From Bacillota bacterium (GTDB lineage: Bacteria > Bacillota > Clostridia > Acetivibrionales > DSM-1351), in NCBI GenBank assembly GCA_023397905.1, contig JAEWSZ010000066.1, positions 1-21,376 on the forward strand: 21,376 nucleotides of DNA, read 5' to 3'. The translations under genes and the position numbers were made by a program. Positions 15,535-21,376 of this stretch are shown here, in pieces. The first letter of the stretch is position 1. Each line of letters opens with the position of its first letter. The notes beneath the pieces were generated by a model. It ran no database searches and was not told the origin of the DNA. It saw only the letters and a list, made by a program, of their open reading frames with translations.

Positions 15535-16009
15535 ATTTTAATGCCTCCCTTAACATTTTTTTTGATTTATTCAGCCGTGATTTTACTGTTCCCACGGGAA
15601 TACCCAGCACATGAGCGGTGGATTTGAGATCCATATCCCGGAAATAGAACAGGATAATTGTCATTCTGATCTTTTCAGGCAAGCGGTCGATGGCCTCGTG
15701 CAATGCACTGTAATCTCCGGGCAATGCAGATGGAACGGATTCCATAACGGCAATCTTTTCTTCGCTGCTGGAAAAGCCGTTGAAAATAGGGCTCCTGGTT
15801 ATCCGCCTGAGCGTGTTGCGGTAAATATTTACGCAGATCTGTGTCAGCCAGGGTTCAAATTCTCTGGTGGCGTCGTATTTTGAAATACTTCTGACCACCT
15901 TAAGCCATGTGTCCTGATACAGGTCGTCAGCATCCGGGGGATTGGCGCAAAGAGTTAAACAAAGCCCGTACAACCGCCTGCCATATTGATTTATATATTG
16001 ATCAATCAA
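15512..16009 (-). CDS. ECF-type RNA polymerase sigma factor
   Basis: 165-residue sigma-70 family factor of group 4 (ECF). Region 2 covers about residues 5-75: DADDLYQDTWLKVVRSISKYD matches the core-binding and -10-recognition helices, and EPWLTQICVNIYRNTLRR ends it. A variable linker follows. Region 4 covers about 103-157: IDRLPEKIRMTIILFYFRDM and a helix-turn-helix TAHVLGIPVGTVKSRLNKSKKML. The start is TTG 16009, supported by AGGAGG 8 nt upstream (16018-16023). It heads a three-gene operon with two membrane proteins, the usual layout for a sigma factor held by a membrane regulator. Confidence 0.93.
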   Translation of the reverse strand: MIDQYINQYGRRLYGLCLTLCANPPDADDLYQDTWLKVVRSISKYDATREFEPWLTQICVNIYRNTLRRITRSPIFNGFSSSEEKIAVMESVPSALPGDYSALHEAIDRLPEKIRMTIILFYFRDMDLKSTAHVLGIPVGTVKSRLNKSKKMLREALKYETDIPF

Positions 16010-16033
16010 TTCTTGCGCCTCCTCTCATATACA

Positions 16034-16062
16034 TATACAATTCAGGACAGCAAAAAGTTCAA
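16034..16062 (-). promoter_or_regulatory. Promoter of the sigma-factor operon
   Basis: On the - strand TTGAAC (16057-16062), a 17-nt spacer and TGTATA (16034-16039) form a good sigma-A-like promoter 25 nt before the TTG start. The TGAAC portion also resembles ECF -35 elements, so autoregulation by the sigma factor is possible. Confidence 0.55.
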
Positions 16063-16140
16063 ATACTCAATTATGTTTTATTTTTACCTTTTAAAACAGT
16101 ATTATTAAGAAAGCAGTTCCTCATGGCGGGTGCTGTTACC

Positions 16141-16184
16141 AAAGTCGATTACGGTTGAAAGCCTCGTCGACAGTAATTGACTTT
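16141..16184. repeat. Hairpin repeat copy B
   Basis: AAAGTCGATTAC (16141-16152) pairs with GTAATTGACTTT (16173-16184) with one G:T-type mismatch. The 20-nt loop begins with the family core GGTTGAAAGCC. Same ends and core as copies A and C. Confidence 0.75.
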
Positions 16185-16234
16185 ATATAAACTTTAGGTC
16201 AGTTTACAAGGAACTGCAAGCGGACAGTGAAACG

Positions 16235-16292
16235 GGCTGCTGACAATAACAGGCGGTATGCTCCCTGAGAGGGCAACATACCGCCTGCAGCC
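16235..16292. repeat. Long stem-loop
   Basis: AGGCGGTATG (16251-16260) pairs perfectly with CATACCGCCT (16277-16286). The outer segments GGCTGC (16235-16240) and GCAGCC (16287-16292) also pair across a 10-nt bulge, and a small CCC/GGG stem lies in the loop. It is followed on the + strand by GATTTTATTT and on the - strand only by a weak T-rich stretch, so terminator function is uncertain. Confidence 0.5.
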
Positions 16293-16305
16293 GATTTTAT
16301 TTACC

Positions 16306-16368
16306 AAGTCAATTACGGTTGAAAGCTCAAACCCGAACTATCGGCTTTCAGCCCATAGTAATTGACTT
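16306..16368. repeat. Hairpin repeat copy C, overlapping the 3' end of the AraC-type gene
   Basis: AAGTCAATTAC (16306-16316) pairs with GTAATTGACTT (16358-16368). Just inside, GGTTGAAAGC (16317-16326) pairs with GGCTTTCAGCC around 16343-16353 with one mismatch, making the longest hairpin of the family here. Bases 16348-16368 are at once the right arm and the last codons and stop of the AraC-type gene. Confidence 0.75.
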
Positions 16369-17329
16369 TCGCACTGGCCTGATATACTTAAAATGCCGTT
16401 CCGGATTAAAATAAAAGTAAATTATTCTACCGGGGGAAGTATCAAAGCAGTAACCGGTGCCTGCAAAATCAAAAGTTGCCATTGCCTTATCAATCTTTTC
16501 CTCCACACTGCGATTTTCCTGCTCATAATCGAATGGCCCATGTTCAAAAACAATATACTCTGCTTCCGGAACATCTATCATAAGCATTTGTGGTGGTACA
16601 TCGCCTTTATAATCAAAAGGAAGACGTACACCATGAAACTCTGTACGTGGAATACCCCCAATCGCAAAGTCTGCCGCTGGGATCATTGATATAAGCCATA
16701 ATCTGACCACTGCCGCTGTTAGCTTCGCTCCCTCCGTCGTCGTCCAATTTGCCCTTGATACTGTCGAGTAAGCCGCAAATTGTCTCGTAGTCCTGTCCCG
16801 GAATATGACTTTGCTTTTGCCAGAAATCCCAATACCCATTACTCTCATAGTTTTTAATGTTTAAAAACTTGTGTTCGGGAATGGTTACAAAATAAATTTT
16901 GACATCATCTGTAGACTTAATCATTCCAATCTCTCCTAATCCTAAAAAGTAGCGGTCGAAAGGGTTTATTTTTGTACGAAGGACGACAGGCCTGGGCTTT
17001 TTCCGGTATTCACTTGGAGCTGCACCGTATGTTCCCTTGAAAGCTCTGGTAAACGCTTCATGTGATGAAAAACCATAATCAAAAGCAATATCCAAAAGGC
17101 TTTTTTCACTATCCCGCACCTCTTTTAGTGCAAAGGCTAATTTTCTATTCCGCAGATAATCCCTGAATTGCATACCCGATATTTCTTTGAATTTTCTCGT
17201 TGTGTAAAATTCGGAATAACCCAGCCTGCGAGAAAGAAAACGTAGTGTCAAGGCTTCGTCATTATAATTTTTAATACATTTGTCAATTTCATCAACGATT
17301 AATTGAATTTGCTTCTGCCACTCGTACAT
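16348..17329 (-). pseudogene. AraC-family regulator with GyrI-like effector domain, frameshifted
   Basis: Two overlapping frames together make one regulator of about 326 residues. The N-terminal part (17329 to about 16655) is an AraC DNA-binding domain with two helix-turn-helices (LRFLSRRLGYSEFYTTRKFKE at 29-49 and LLDIAFDYGFSSHEAFTRAFK at 78-98), then the start of a GyrI-like effector domain. After CDWG (residue 225) the frame is wrong; the correct continuation, IPRTEFHGVRLPFDYKGD through FEHGPFDYEQENRSVEEKID to KYIRPVRKS, lies one base off. The break is at a G5 run on the - strand (16655-16659); four Gs would give an intact DWGIPRTEF junction. It could be a true mutation, a sequencing error or slippage. 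Start ATG 17329 follows GGGGTG; GTG 17341 is an alternative. The last codons come from hairpin repeat C. Confidence 0.85.
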
Positions 17330-17426
17330 TCGTCTGTTCACCCCGTTTCAGCCACTTACATTTATTATAAAGAAATAGAGAGATTACTGCTTGACTTTAC
17401 TTGCTGTCCTTTCATTATAACATTAC

Positions 17427-17452
17427 AAGTCAATTACTATCGGCCGAAAGCC
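17427..17452. repeat. Hairpin repeat copy D (half copy)
   Basis: AAGTCAATTACTATCGGC matches one end of the repeat family, with the core continuing as CGAAAGCC. The opposite arm (GTAATTGACTT) is absent downstream, so this is a truncated or solo end. It lies about 100 nt upstream of the AraC-type gene, so that gene has repeat material on both sides. Confidence 0.6.
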
Positions 17453-17509
17453 TCCCCAAACTGCGTTGTAAGCCCGCTTAAAAGCAATATTCGCCTGGAA
17501 GGCGTTGGT

Positions 17510-17538
17510 AAAAAAAAACGGACAGCTGCTGCTGTCCG
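17510..17538 (-). terminator. Intrinsic terminator of the YhgE/Pip gene
   Basis: On the - strand CGGACAGC, loop AGCA and GCTGTCCG form a perfect 8-bp GC-rich stem followed at once by nine Ts (A-run 17510-17518 on the + strand). It lies 86 nt after the stop of the YhgE/Pip gene. Confidence 0.92.
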
Positions 17539-17623
17539 CCATATAATACAGAAATCTTTGTAATTATGAACACCCGGCTTTAGCCAAAGCGTTTTTTATA
17601 AATATTTTGCGTTTATCCGGAAG

Positions 17624-19855
17624 CTACACTTCTGCGTATACATTGCCGGATACTCCGGTATCATTATCCCCGTCGTCCTTGGAATCTGCAAGAAGCTTTC
17701 CGAGACGTATTTTGGAGCAAATGATGTTGAGTATGAAAAATACGACCGCAATGCCGCCCAGTACCGCAAGATTTCCCCAGAGGAAGCCGTAATCTATTCC
17801 GGAAATGACTTCTTTGAGAACATTTACGGAGTAAGTCATGGGCATGAAGGGGTTTATAACATTGAAGAACCCTGGAACAAGCTCCATTGGAAAGGTTCCT
17901 CCACAGGCGGTCAACTGCAGGATCAAAAGAAGAATGGCACAGAATTTGCCTACGTCCTTCAACTGCACCAGCAGAAATCTCATTATTGAAGTAAAGCACA
18001 GGGAAATCACTATGCTGACCAGGAAGAACAGTCCCGTGTTCTTTACGTCCAGCTTCAAAGCCGTGAGAATTACTATGTCAAGCAATACGGCCTGAGCTAT
18101 TCCTATCAGCGTATATCCCGCAAATCTCAGCAGGCCTTTGGAGTTCTTTGCAAGCCTTCTGAATTTCACATCCGGGTCGAGGTAAATGGCAAAGAACATC
18201 ATCAAGGCTCCGACCCACAGTGATAACGATACAAAGTAGGGGGTGAAGGCCGAACCGTAGTCCGGAACGCTGTTGACCCTGGTTTCCTTGACCGTTATAG
18301 GCTCGGATATATACTTATCCAGGCCGTTGACGGCGTCCATCTGTTTGTCCGCGTCGGCAATTGCTGCGGAGACGCCTTCATTTGCGGTAGAAGTACCGTC
18401 CTTCAGTTGTTTTATTCCGTCCCGGAGCTTTACTTCTCCGTCATAAAGCTTGCCGCTGTTGTCATATAGCTTCTGACTTCCGGAAGAGGCAGCAGAAATA
18501 CCTGATGCCAGCTCGTTTGCGCCGGAGCTGATTGCTGAAGCTCCCGAAGCAAGCTCTTTTGACTTTTCGGCCGCGGTGTTTATGCTTCCGGCGAGCGCAT
18601 TGATACCGCCGTTTATCTGTGCATAGGAAGAATTCAGCTTATCGGTGCCGGAAGCCAGCTGTGAAGCCCCCTGTGAAACAGAGCCTATCGCCGTATTGAG
18701 CTTTGATGTGCCTGCGGCCAGCTGTGAAGCGCCGTCGGATAAAGCCTTGCCCGAGGCCGACAGGGTTTCGCCGGCTTTTTTTACCTGATCGGGCACCGCT
18801 TGAGTTTCCTGAAGTGTCTTTACAATGGCCTGGATATTGGGGTCATTCAAGGATTCGGGATGGGCGGCCGTATATCTGGTTATAAGAGCGGCCAGATTCA
18901 AGGTGGCGTCCGTAGCCTTGTCAACGGAAGCGATGTAGGTGTTGAGCCCTGCTGAAAAGGCCTGGGAATTCTGGCTCAGGGAATTAACGCCCTTATCCAG
19001 GTCACCCGCAGCCTGTGAAAGCTGATTTGCGCCGGCGCTGAGCTTTTTCGTGTTGTCATTCACGGCGGAGATTCCTGTGGATACGGCCTGGGAGCCGTTT
19101 GTGAGGGCGGATAACTTGTCTTTTCCGCTTAATAACCCCTGGGAAAATTGATTTGCACCGCTGCCCAGCGCCGCTGCGCCTTTGGCAAGAGTATCCGAGC
19201 CGGAAGCCGCGTTTTTCAGGCCGCTGTTCAGATCGGATAGACCGTTGTTGAAGGCTTTTTGACCGTCTATCAATTCGCCGGTCTTATCAAATAAAGTTCC
19301 GGCTCCGTCATTTATTTCATTGAGCCCGTCATTCAGCTCTTCCATACTGTCGGGAATCCCTTTTACCTGATCTATAAGTTGGGCGGATATTTCCTCGGAT
19401 ATGTTTTGGGAAATGTTATCCTTGAATTCAAGGATGATCCTGCTCAACACCTGGCTTGCAAGATAGTTTCTCTTTTCATTTACATTGTATTCTATGGAGC
19501 CGTTGATCTTGTCCTTTTCTCCTGCGGTTGAAATATCCTTTGAGAAATCGGAAGGAATGTAAATGGTGGCGTAATACTTTTTGCTCTCCAAACCGTCCCT
19601 GGCCTCGGAATCCGATGTGATAACCCATTTAAGATTTTTATCGTCACGGAGCTTATCTGTGATTTCCTTGCCAAGGTTTCTATTTTCACCGTTAATTGCT
19701 GCGCCATTGTCCTGGTTGACCACTGCAACCGGCAGTTGATCCAGCTTATCATATGGAGCCCAGAAAGCGTCCAGATAGAAAAAACTGTATACCAGTGGAA
19801 TGACTATGACAGCAAAAATCACGGCTATTATTTTATATTTTTTTAACTTTTGCAT
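17624..19855 (-). CDS. YhgE/Pip family membrane protein (ABC-2 permease fold)
   Basis: 743-residue membrane protein. One N-terminal helix (about 8-28) precedes the conserved YhgE/Pip start (LDAFWAPYDKLDQLPVAVVNQDNGA). A large extracellular region follows: an alpha/beta part to about 170, then from about 175 to 515 a long series of apolar repeats of the type LxxGxxxLxxGxxxL, probably an extended coiled coil. Five to six helices of the ABC-2 transporter type fill about 540-720. Relatives include the lactococcal phage-infection protein Pip and the EsaA secretion component. Start ATG 19855 has AGGAGGTAA upstream. It lies 141 nt after a MarR gene on the same strand, a common pairing that implies regulation by that MarR protein. 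Role unproven: export or cell-envelope function. Confidence 0.9.
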   Translation of the reverse strand: MQKLKKYKIIAVIFAVIVIPLVYSFFYLDAFWAPYDKLDQLPVAVVNQDNGAAINGENRNLGKEITDKLRDDKNLKWVITSDSEARDGLESKKYYATIYIPSDFSKDISTAGEKDKINGSIEYNVNEKRNYLASQVLSRIILEFKDNISQNISEEISAQLIDQVKGIPDSMEELNDGLNEINDGAGTLFDKTGELIDGQKAFNNGLSDLNSGLKNAASGSDTLAKGAAALGSGANQFSQGLLSGKDKLSALTNGSQAVSTGISAVNDNTKKLSAGANQLSQAAGDLDKGVNSLSQNSQAFSAGLNTYIASVDKATDATLNLAALITRYTAAHPESLNDPNIQAIVKTLQETQAVPDQVKKAGETLSASGKALSDGASQLAAGTSKLNTAIGSVSQGASQLASGTDKLNSSYAQINGGINALAGSINTAAEKSKELASGASAISSGANELASGISAASSGSQKLYDNSGKLYDGEVKLRDGIKQLKDGTSTANEGVSAAIADADKQMDAVNGLDKYISEPITVKETRVNSVPDYGSAFTPYFVSLSLWVGALMMFFAIYLDPDVKFRRLAKNSKGLLRFAGYTLIGIAQAVLLDIVILTALKLDVKNTGLFFLVSIVISLCFTSIMRFLLVQLKDVGKFCAILLLILQLTACGGTFPMELVPGFFNVINPFMPMTYSVNVLKEVISGIDYGFLWGNLAVLGGIAVVFFILNIICSKIRLGKLLADSKDDGDNDTGVSGNVYAEV

Positions 19856-19948
19856 GATGTTTACCTCCTATCGTCACTAATAAATATACATATGGTTTAG
19901 TCCGGCTGTTGGTCGGTTGATTGGAAAAATTAATTCACCTCCCTGAAT

Positions 19949-19977
19949 ATTCTAAATTAAAATAATTTGAAAATCAA
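19949..19977 (-). promoter_or_regulatory. Promoter of the YhgE/Pip gene
   Basis: On the - strand TTGATT (19972-19977), a 17-nt spacer and TAGAAT (19949-19954) form a good promoter in the gap after the MarR gene. It gives a leader of about 85 nt, so YhgE can be expressed independently of the MarR transcript. Confidence 0.5.
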
Positions 19978-19996
19978 AGTATATTGACAAAAAAAT

Positions 19997-20458
19997 TTAA
20001 CTATTAAAAATACCGTCAAAATGTGAATTGAGAGTAGAGAGTATCTTAATAAGCGATTTCCTGTCTTCAACATCCAGGATACCAAAGATTTTTTCCGCCA
20101 GAATGTTTCTGATATTGATAATTGATCTGAAAACATCCTTGCCGGTTTCGGACAGTGAAATAAATACCTGCCTCCGGTCAACCTCATCACGCTCTCTTAT
20201 TACATACCCTTTTTTTATGAGCCTGTCGATGGTGACAGTGGGGGTCCCGAAAGTTACCCCGAGCATGTTGGCGATCTCGGACATCTTTTTATTTTCCGTG
20301 CCGTGGCCTATGACAAGCAGCGTATTTATTTCTATGACAGTCAGGTCCTGCAGGCTTTTACTTAAAAACTTCTTGCTTTCCAGTTTAGAGTATTTGTTAA
20401 AAAGATTTCTAAAAAGTTCATCAACAATAAGCAGCTCATTTAAAGGCTGTATACTCAT
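19997..20458 (-). CDS. MarR-family transcriptional regulator
   Basis: 153-residue winged helix-turn-helix repressor. The recognition module is KKMSEIANMLGVTFGTPTVTIDRLIKKGYVIRE (about 57-89), followed by the MarR wing RDEVDRRQVFISLSETG, with a DRR motif typical of the family; the terminal helices form the dimer interface. ATG 20458 is preceded by AGAGGTG and gives a standard MarR length; the frame extends upstream to 20488 but lacks a better ribosome site. Upstream of the YhgE/Pip gene on the same strand, it is the likely local regulator of that gene and of itself. Confidence 0.92.
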   Translation of the reverse strand: MSIQPLNELLIVDELFRNLFNKYSKLESKKFLSKSLQDLTVIEINTLLVIGHGTENKKMSEIANMLGVTFGTPTVTIDRLIKKGYVIRERDEVDRRQVFISLSETGKDVFRSIINIRNILAEKIFGILDVEDRKSLIKILSTLNSHFDGIFNS

Positions 20459-20764
20459 TTTTACACCTCTTTTTATTTTGAAGTTCAAACTATTTGATAT
20501 TTAAAATATATAACATATTATTTAAAATGTAAAGCATAAATTTAAAATAATTTAAAATAAATTTGATATTTTTAATTAAATCATAAAATCCATTTCTTTA
20601 TAAATTGATACAAATCATATCTGTATTATTATGTTTGGAAATAAAAAGTGCTATAATTAAAAAGGAAATAAATTGTAAATATGAAAAGAAGACTATACTG
20701 AATTTACTGAATCGAGTATTTTTTCAGCGGGAATTAACGACTTGAATTGTGGAAGGAGAAACTA
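20459..20764. promoter_or_regulatory. Divergent AT-rich regulatory gap with phased octamers
   Basis: 306 nt between the MarR gene (-) and the small membrane-protein gene (+). A MarR promoter on the - strand reads TTTACA (20528-20533), 17-nt spacer, TATATT (20505-20510). The octamer TTTAAAAT occurs at 20500, 20521, 20541 and 20551, spacings of 21, 20 and 10 bp, that is, on one helix face. A direct repeat TTTGATATTT lies at 20493-20502 and 20562-20571. A + strand promoter is near 20649-20657. No other gene was found. Confidence 0.55.
20649..20657 (+). promoter_or_regulatory. Extended -10 promoter for the small membrane-protein gene
   Basis: TGCTATAAT is an exact extended -10 element (TGnTATAAT). 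The -35 region is poor, as is allowed for extended -10 promoters. It gives a leader of about 100 nt before the TTG start at 20765. Confidence 0.5.
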
Positions 20765-21130
20765 TTGAAGAAAAGAAGAGTAATAACTATTAGCTGTATT
20801 GTGATACTGGCTATAGTAATAGCAGCAGGGATTATTAATATGAACATGCCAATAGTGTCAATGAGCAGGAGTGTATCAAATGGAGAACAAGTAGCGAATG
20901 GCGGAGGCTTTACAATAGACACTGCAAAAAAAGTATTAATAAGATATAATTCACACATAAAAAATGGAAATTTATCGATTAGACTGACTGATAAGGACTG
21001 GAATACTATTAAAGAGTTTCAATCTGATGCGGAAGGAAAAGAAAATATTTATTTAGAAAAAGGTGAATATTACATCAGGGTGGAGAGTGACTATTTTAAT
21101 GGAAGTTATCTTGTGAAAGCATATGATTAG
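20765..21130 (+). CDS. Small membrane-anchored extracytoplasmic protein, unknown function
   Basis: 121-residue protein, family not recognised. A basic start (KKRRVI) leads into one transmembrane helix (about 7-27), then an external domain of about 90 residues. The domain is beta-rich: GGFTIDTAKKVLIRYNSHIKN, LSIRLTDKDWNTIKEF, ENIYLEKGEYYIRVESD and GSYLVKAYD alternate like a small beta-sandwich of the PPC or Ig-like kind. No lipobox is seen. I use the TTG at 20765, 6 nt after AAGGAG (20753-20758); the in-frame TTG at 20747 precedes that ribosome site. Codon use is more AT-rich than in the sugar operon. It is monocistronic and convergent with the tRNA cluster. Confidence 0.7.
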   Translation: MKKRRVITISCIVILAIVIAAGIINMNMPIVSMSRSVSNGEQVANGGGFTIDTAKKVLIRYNSHIKNGNLSIRLTDKDWNTIKEFQSDAEGKENIYLEKGEYYIRVESDYFNGSYLVKAYD

Positions 21131-21150
21131 TCAATTGGTTTAAACCCGCC

Positions 21151-21176
21151 GGGAGGCTAGGGGGGAATACGGGGGG
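21151..21176 (+). other. G-rich tract
   Basis: Runs of 3, 2, 6 and 6 Gs within 26 nt, preceded by the palindrome GGTTTAAACC (21137-21146). It lies between the small gene's stop and the tRNA terminator, in an otherwise AT-rich area. Meaning unknown. Confidence 0.4.
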
Positions 21177-21191
21177 ACTTAGTCCCGCCCG

Positions 21192-21260
21192 TAAAGCGCT
21201 TTGCGTTTTTTGGCAAACAAAAAAACGCCTGCGTTTTCCGCAGAAAACGCAAGCGCTTTA
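21192..21260 (-). terminator. Intrinsic terminator of the tRNA cluster
   Basis: Just after the CCA end of tRNA-Lys, on the - strand, TGCGTTTTC and GAAAACGCA form a perfect 9-bp stem (21230-21238 / 21243-21251, loop TGCG), followed by GGCG and seven Ts (A-run 21219-21225). A larger inverted repeat, TAAAGCGCTT...GCGTTTT at 21192-21209 against 21244-21260, differing by one bulged base, encloses it and could also stop transcription from the other side. Confidence 0.85.
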
Positions 21261-21336
21261 TGGTGACCCATCGCAGATTCGAACTGCGGACACCTTGATT
21301 AAAAGTCAAGTGCTCTGCCAACTGAGCTAATGGGTC
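21261..21336 (-). tRNA. tRNA-Lys (anticodon TTT)
   Basis: Complete 76-nt cloverleaf with encoded CCA. Acceptor GACCCAT pairs with ATGGGTC. The D arm is GCTC/GAGC with AGTTGGCA loop. Anticodon stem CTTGA/TCAAG holds loop CTTTTAA with anticodon TTT (Lys). The variable loop is GTGTC, and the T arm CGCAG/CTGCG holds TTCGAAT. Discriminator A fits tRNA-Lys. Confidence 0.97.
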
Positions 21337-21339
21337 AAA

Positions 21340-21376
21340 TGGCTGGGATGGCTGGACTCGAACCAACGAAATGCCA
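21340..21376 (-). tRNA. Partial tRNA, probably tRNA-Gln, cut by the window edge
   Basis: The 3' part of a tRNA lying 3 nt upstream of tRNA-Lys on the same strand: T arm GTTGG/CCAGC with loop TTCGAGT, acceptor 3' strand CATCCCA, discriminator G, encoded CCA. The predicted 5' end TGGGATG and the ...CGTTGGTTCGAGTCCAGC T-arm resemble Firmicute tRNA-Gln. The anticodon lies outside the window, so identity is tentative. Confidence 0.75.

Larger units (their letters stand above)
16010..16347. other. Repeat-rich gap between the sigma operon and the AraC-type gene
   Basis: 338 nt without a credible gene. It contains the sigma-operon promoter, a 9-bp inverted repeat GCAGTTCCT (16113-16121) / AGGAACTGC (16209-16217) that encloses hairpin repeat B, a separate long stem-loop at 16235-16292, and the left part of hairpin repeat C. 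Such nested inverted repeats suggest accumulation of small palindromic elements. No clear intrinsic terminator for the AraC-type gene is present. Confidence 0.6.

Noticed and set aside
16141..17452. CRISPR array
   Set aside because: The repeats are palindromic, irregularly spaced and of unequal length, with no regular spacers and no cas genes.
20028..20504. 158-codon open frame on the + strand
   Set aside because: Antisense shadow of the MarR gene.
20681..20701. Six-codon possible leader peptide (MKRRLY) before the small membrane-protein gene
   Set aside because: Too short to judge; the upstream AAAGGAA is far away (about 13 nt) and no codon bias for an attenuating amino acid is evident.
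21157..21366. Open frame across the tRNA genes on the - strand
   Set aside because: It is made of tRNA-Lys, its terminator and part of the next tRNA.

Overview
The window looks like a chromosomal segment of a Clostridia-type Firmicute (Bacillota), probably a plant-polysaccharide or oligosaccharide user. The basis is moderate GC in genes with AT-rich spacers, strong Shine-Dalgarno sites, several TTG/GTG starts, a CUT1-type sugar ABC transporter without its own ATPase, DUF4349 and YhgE/Pip proteins, and CCA-encoding tRNA genes. I cannot name the species.

Region 1 (1-13190, all + strand) is a sugar uptake and catabolism locus. It contains a 5'-truncated aldo/keto reductase, an FGGY sugar kinase, a GntR/UTRA repressor, a lipoprotein solute-binding protein with two permeases, a xylose-isomerase-like TIM-barrel protein, a cytoplasmic GH88/GH105-type glycosidase, a shikimate-dehydrogenase-like oxidoreductase, an archaeal-type cupin phosphoglucose isomerase, a D-2-hydroxyacid dehydrogenase, a KDPG/KHG aldolase and a phosphotriesterase-family (probable lactonase) protein. 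From the binding protein onward the genes are tightly packed with gaps of about 0-110 nt, and many are probably translationally coupled. The apparent logic is import of an oligosaccharide (perhaps one ending in an unsaturated uronate), intracellular hydrolysis, isomerisation, oxidation/reduction, lactone opening, and aldol cleavage to pyruvate. The canonical enzymes KduI, KduD, KdgK and a sugar-acid dehydratase are not visible, so the substrate and route are open. This is the best candidate here for an undescribed system.

Region 2 (13284-16009) holds a + strand DUF4349 lipoprotein facing a - strand operon. That operon encodes an ECF-like sigma factor, a two-TM small protein and a membrane protein with four CxxC pairs.

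Region 3 (16010-17623) holds an AraC/GyrI-like regulator broken by a single-base frameshift in a G5 run. Around it is a family of short dispersed hairpin repeats with AAGTCAATTAC / GTAATTGACTT ends. One copy supplies the last codons of the regulator, and another copy lies at 903-941 beside the sugar kinase.

Region 4 (17510-20458, - strand) is a MarR regulator followed by a large YhgE/Pip membrane protein, ending in a very clear intrinsic terminator. The MarR promoter carries four helically phased TTTAAAAT octamers.

Region 5 (20640-21376) has a small membrane-anchored protein of unknown function (+), convergent with a tRNA cluster on the - strand: a complete tRNA-Lys and a partial probable tRNA-Gln, with a terminator after tRNA-Lys.
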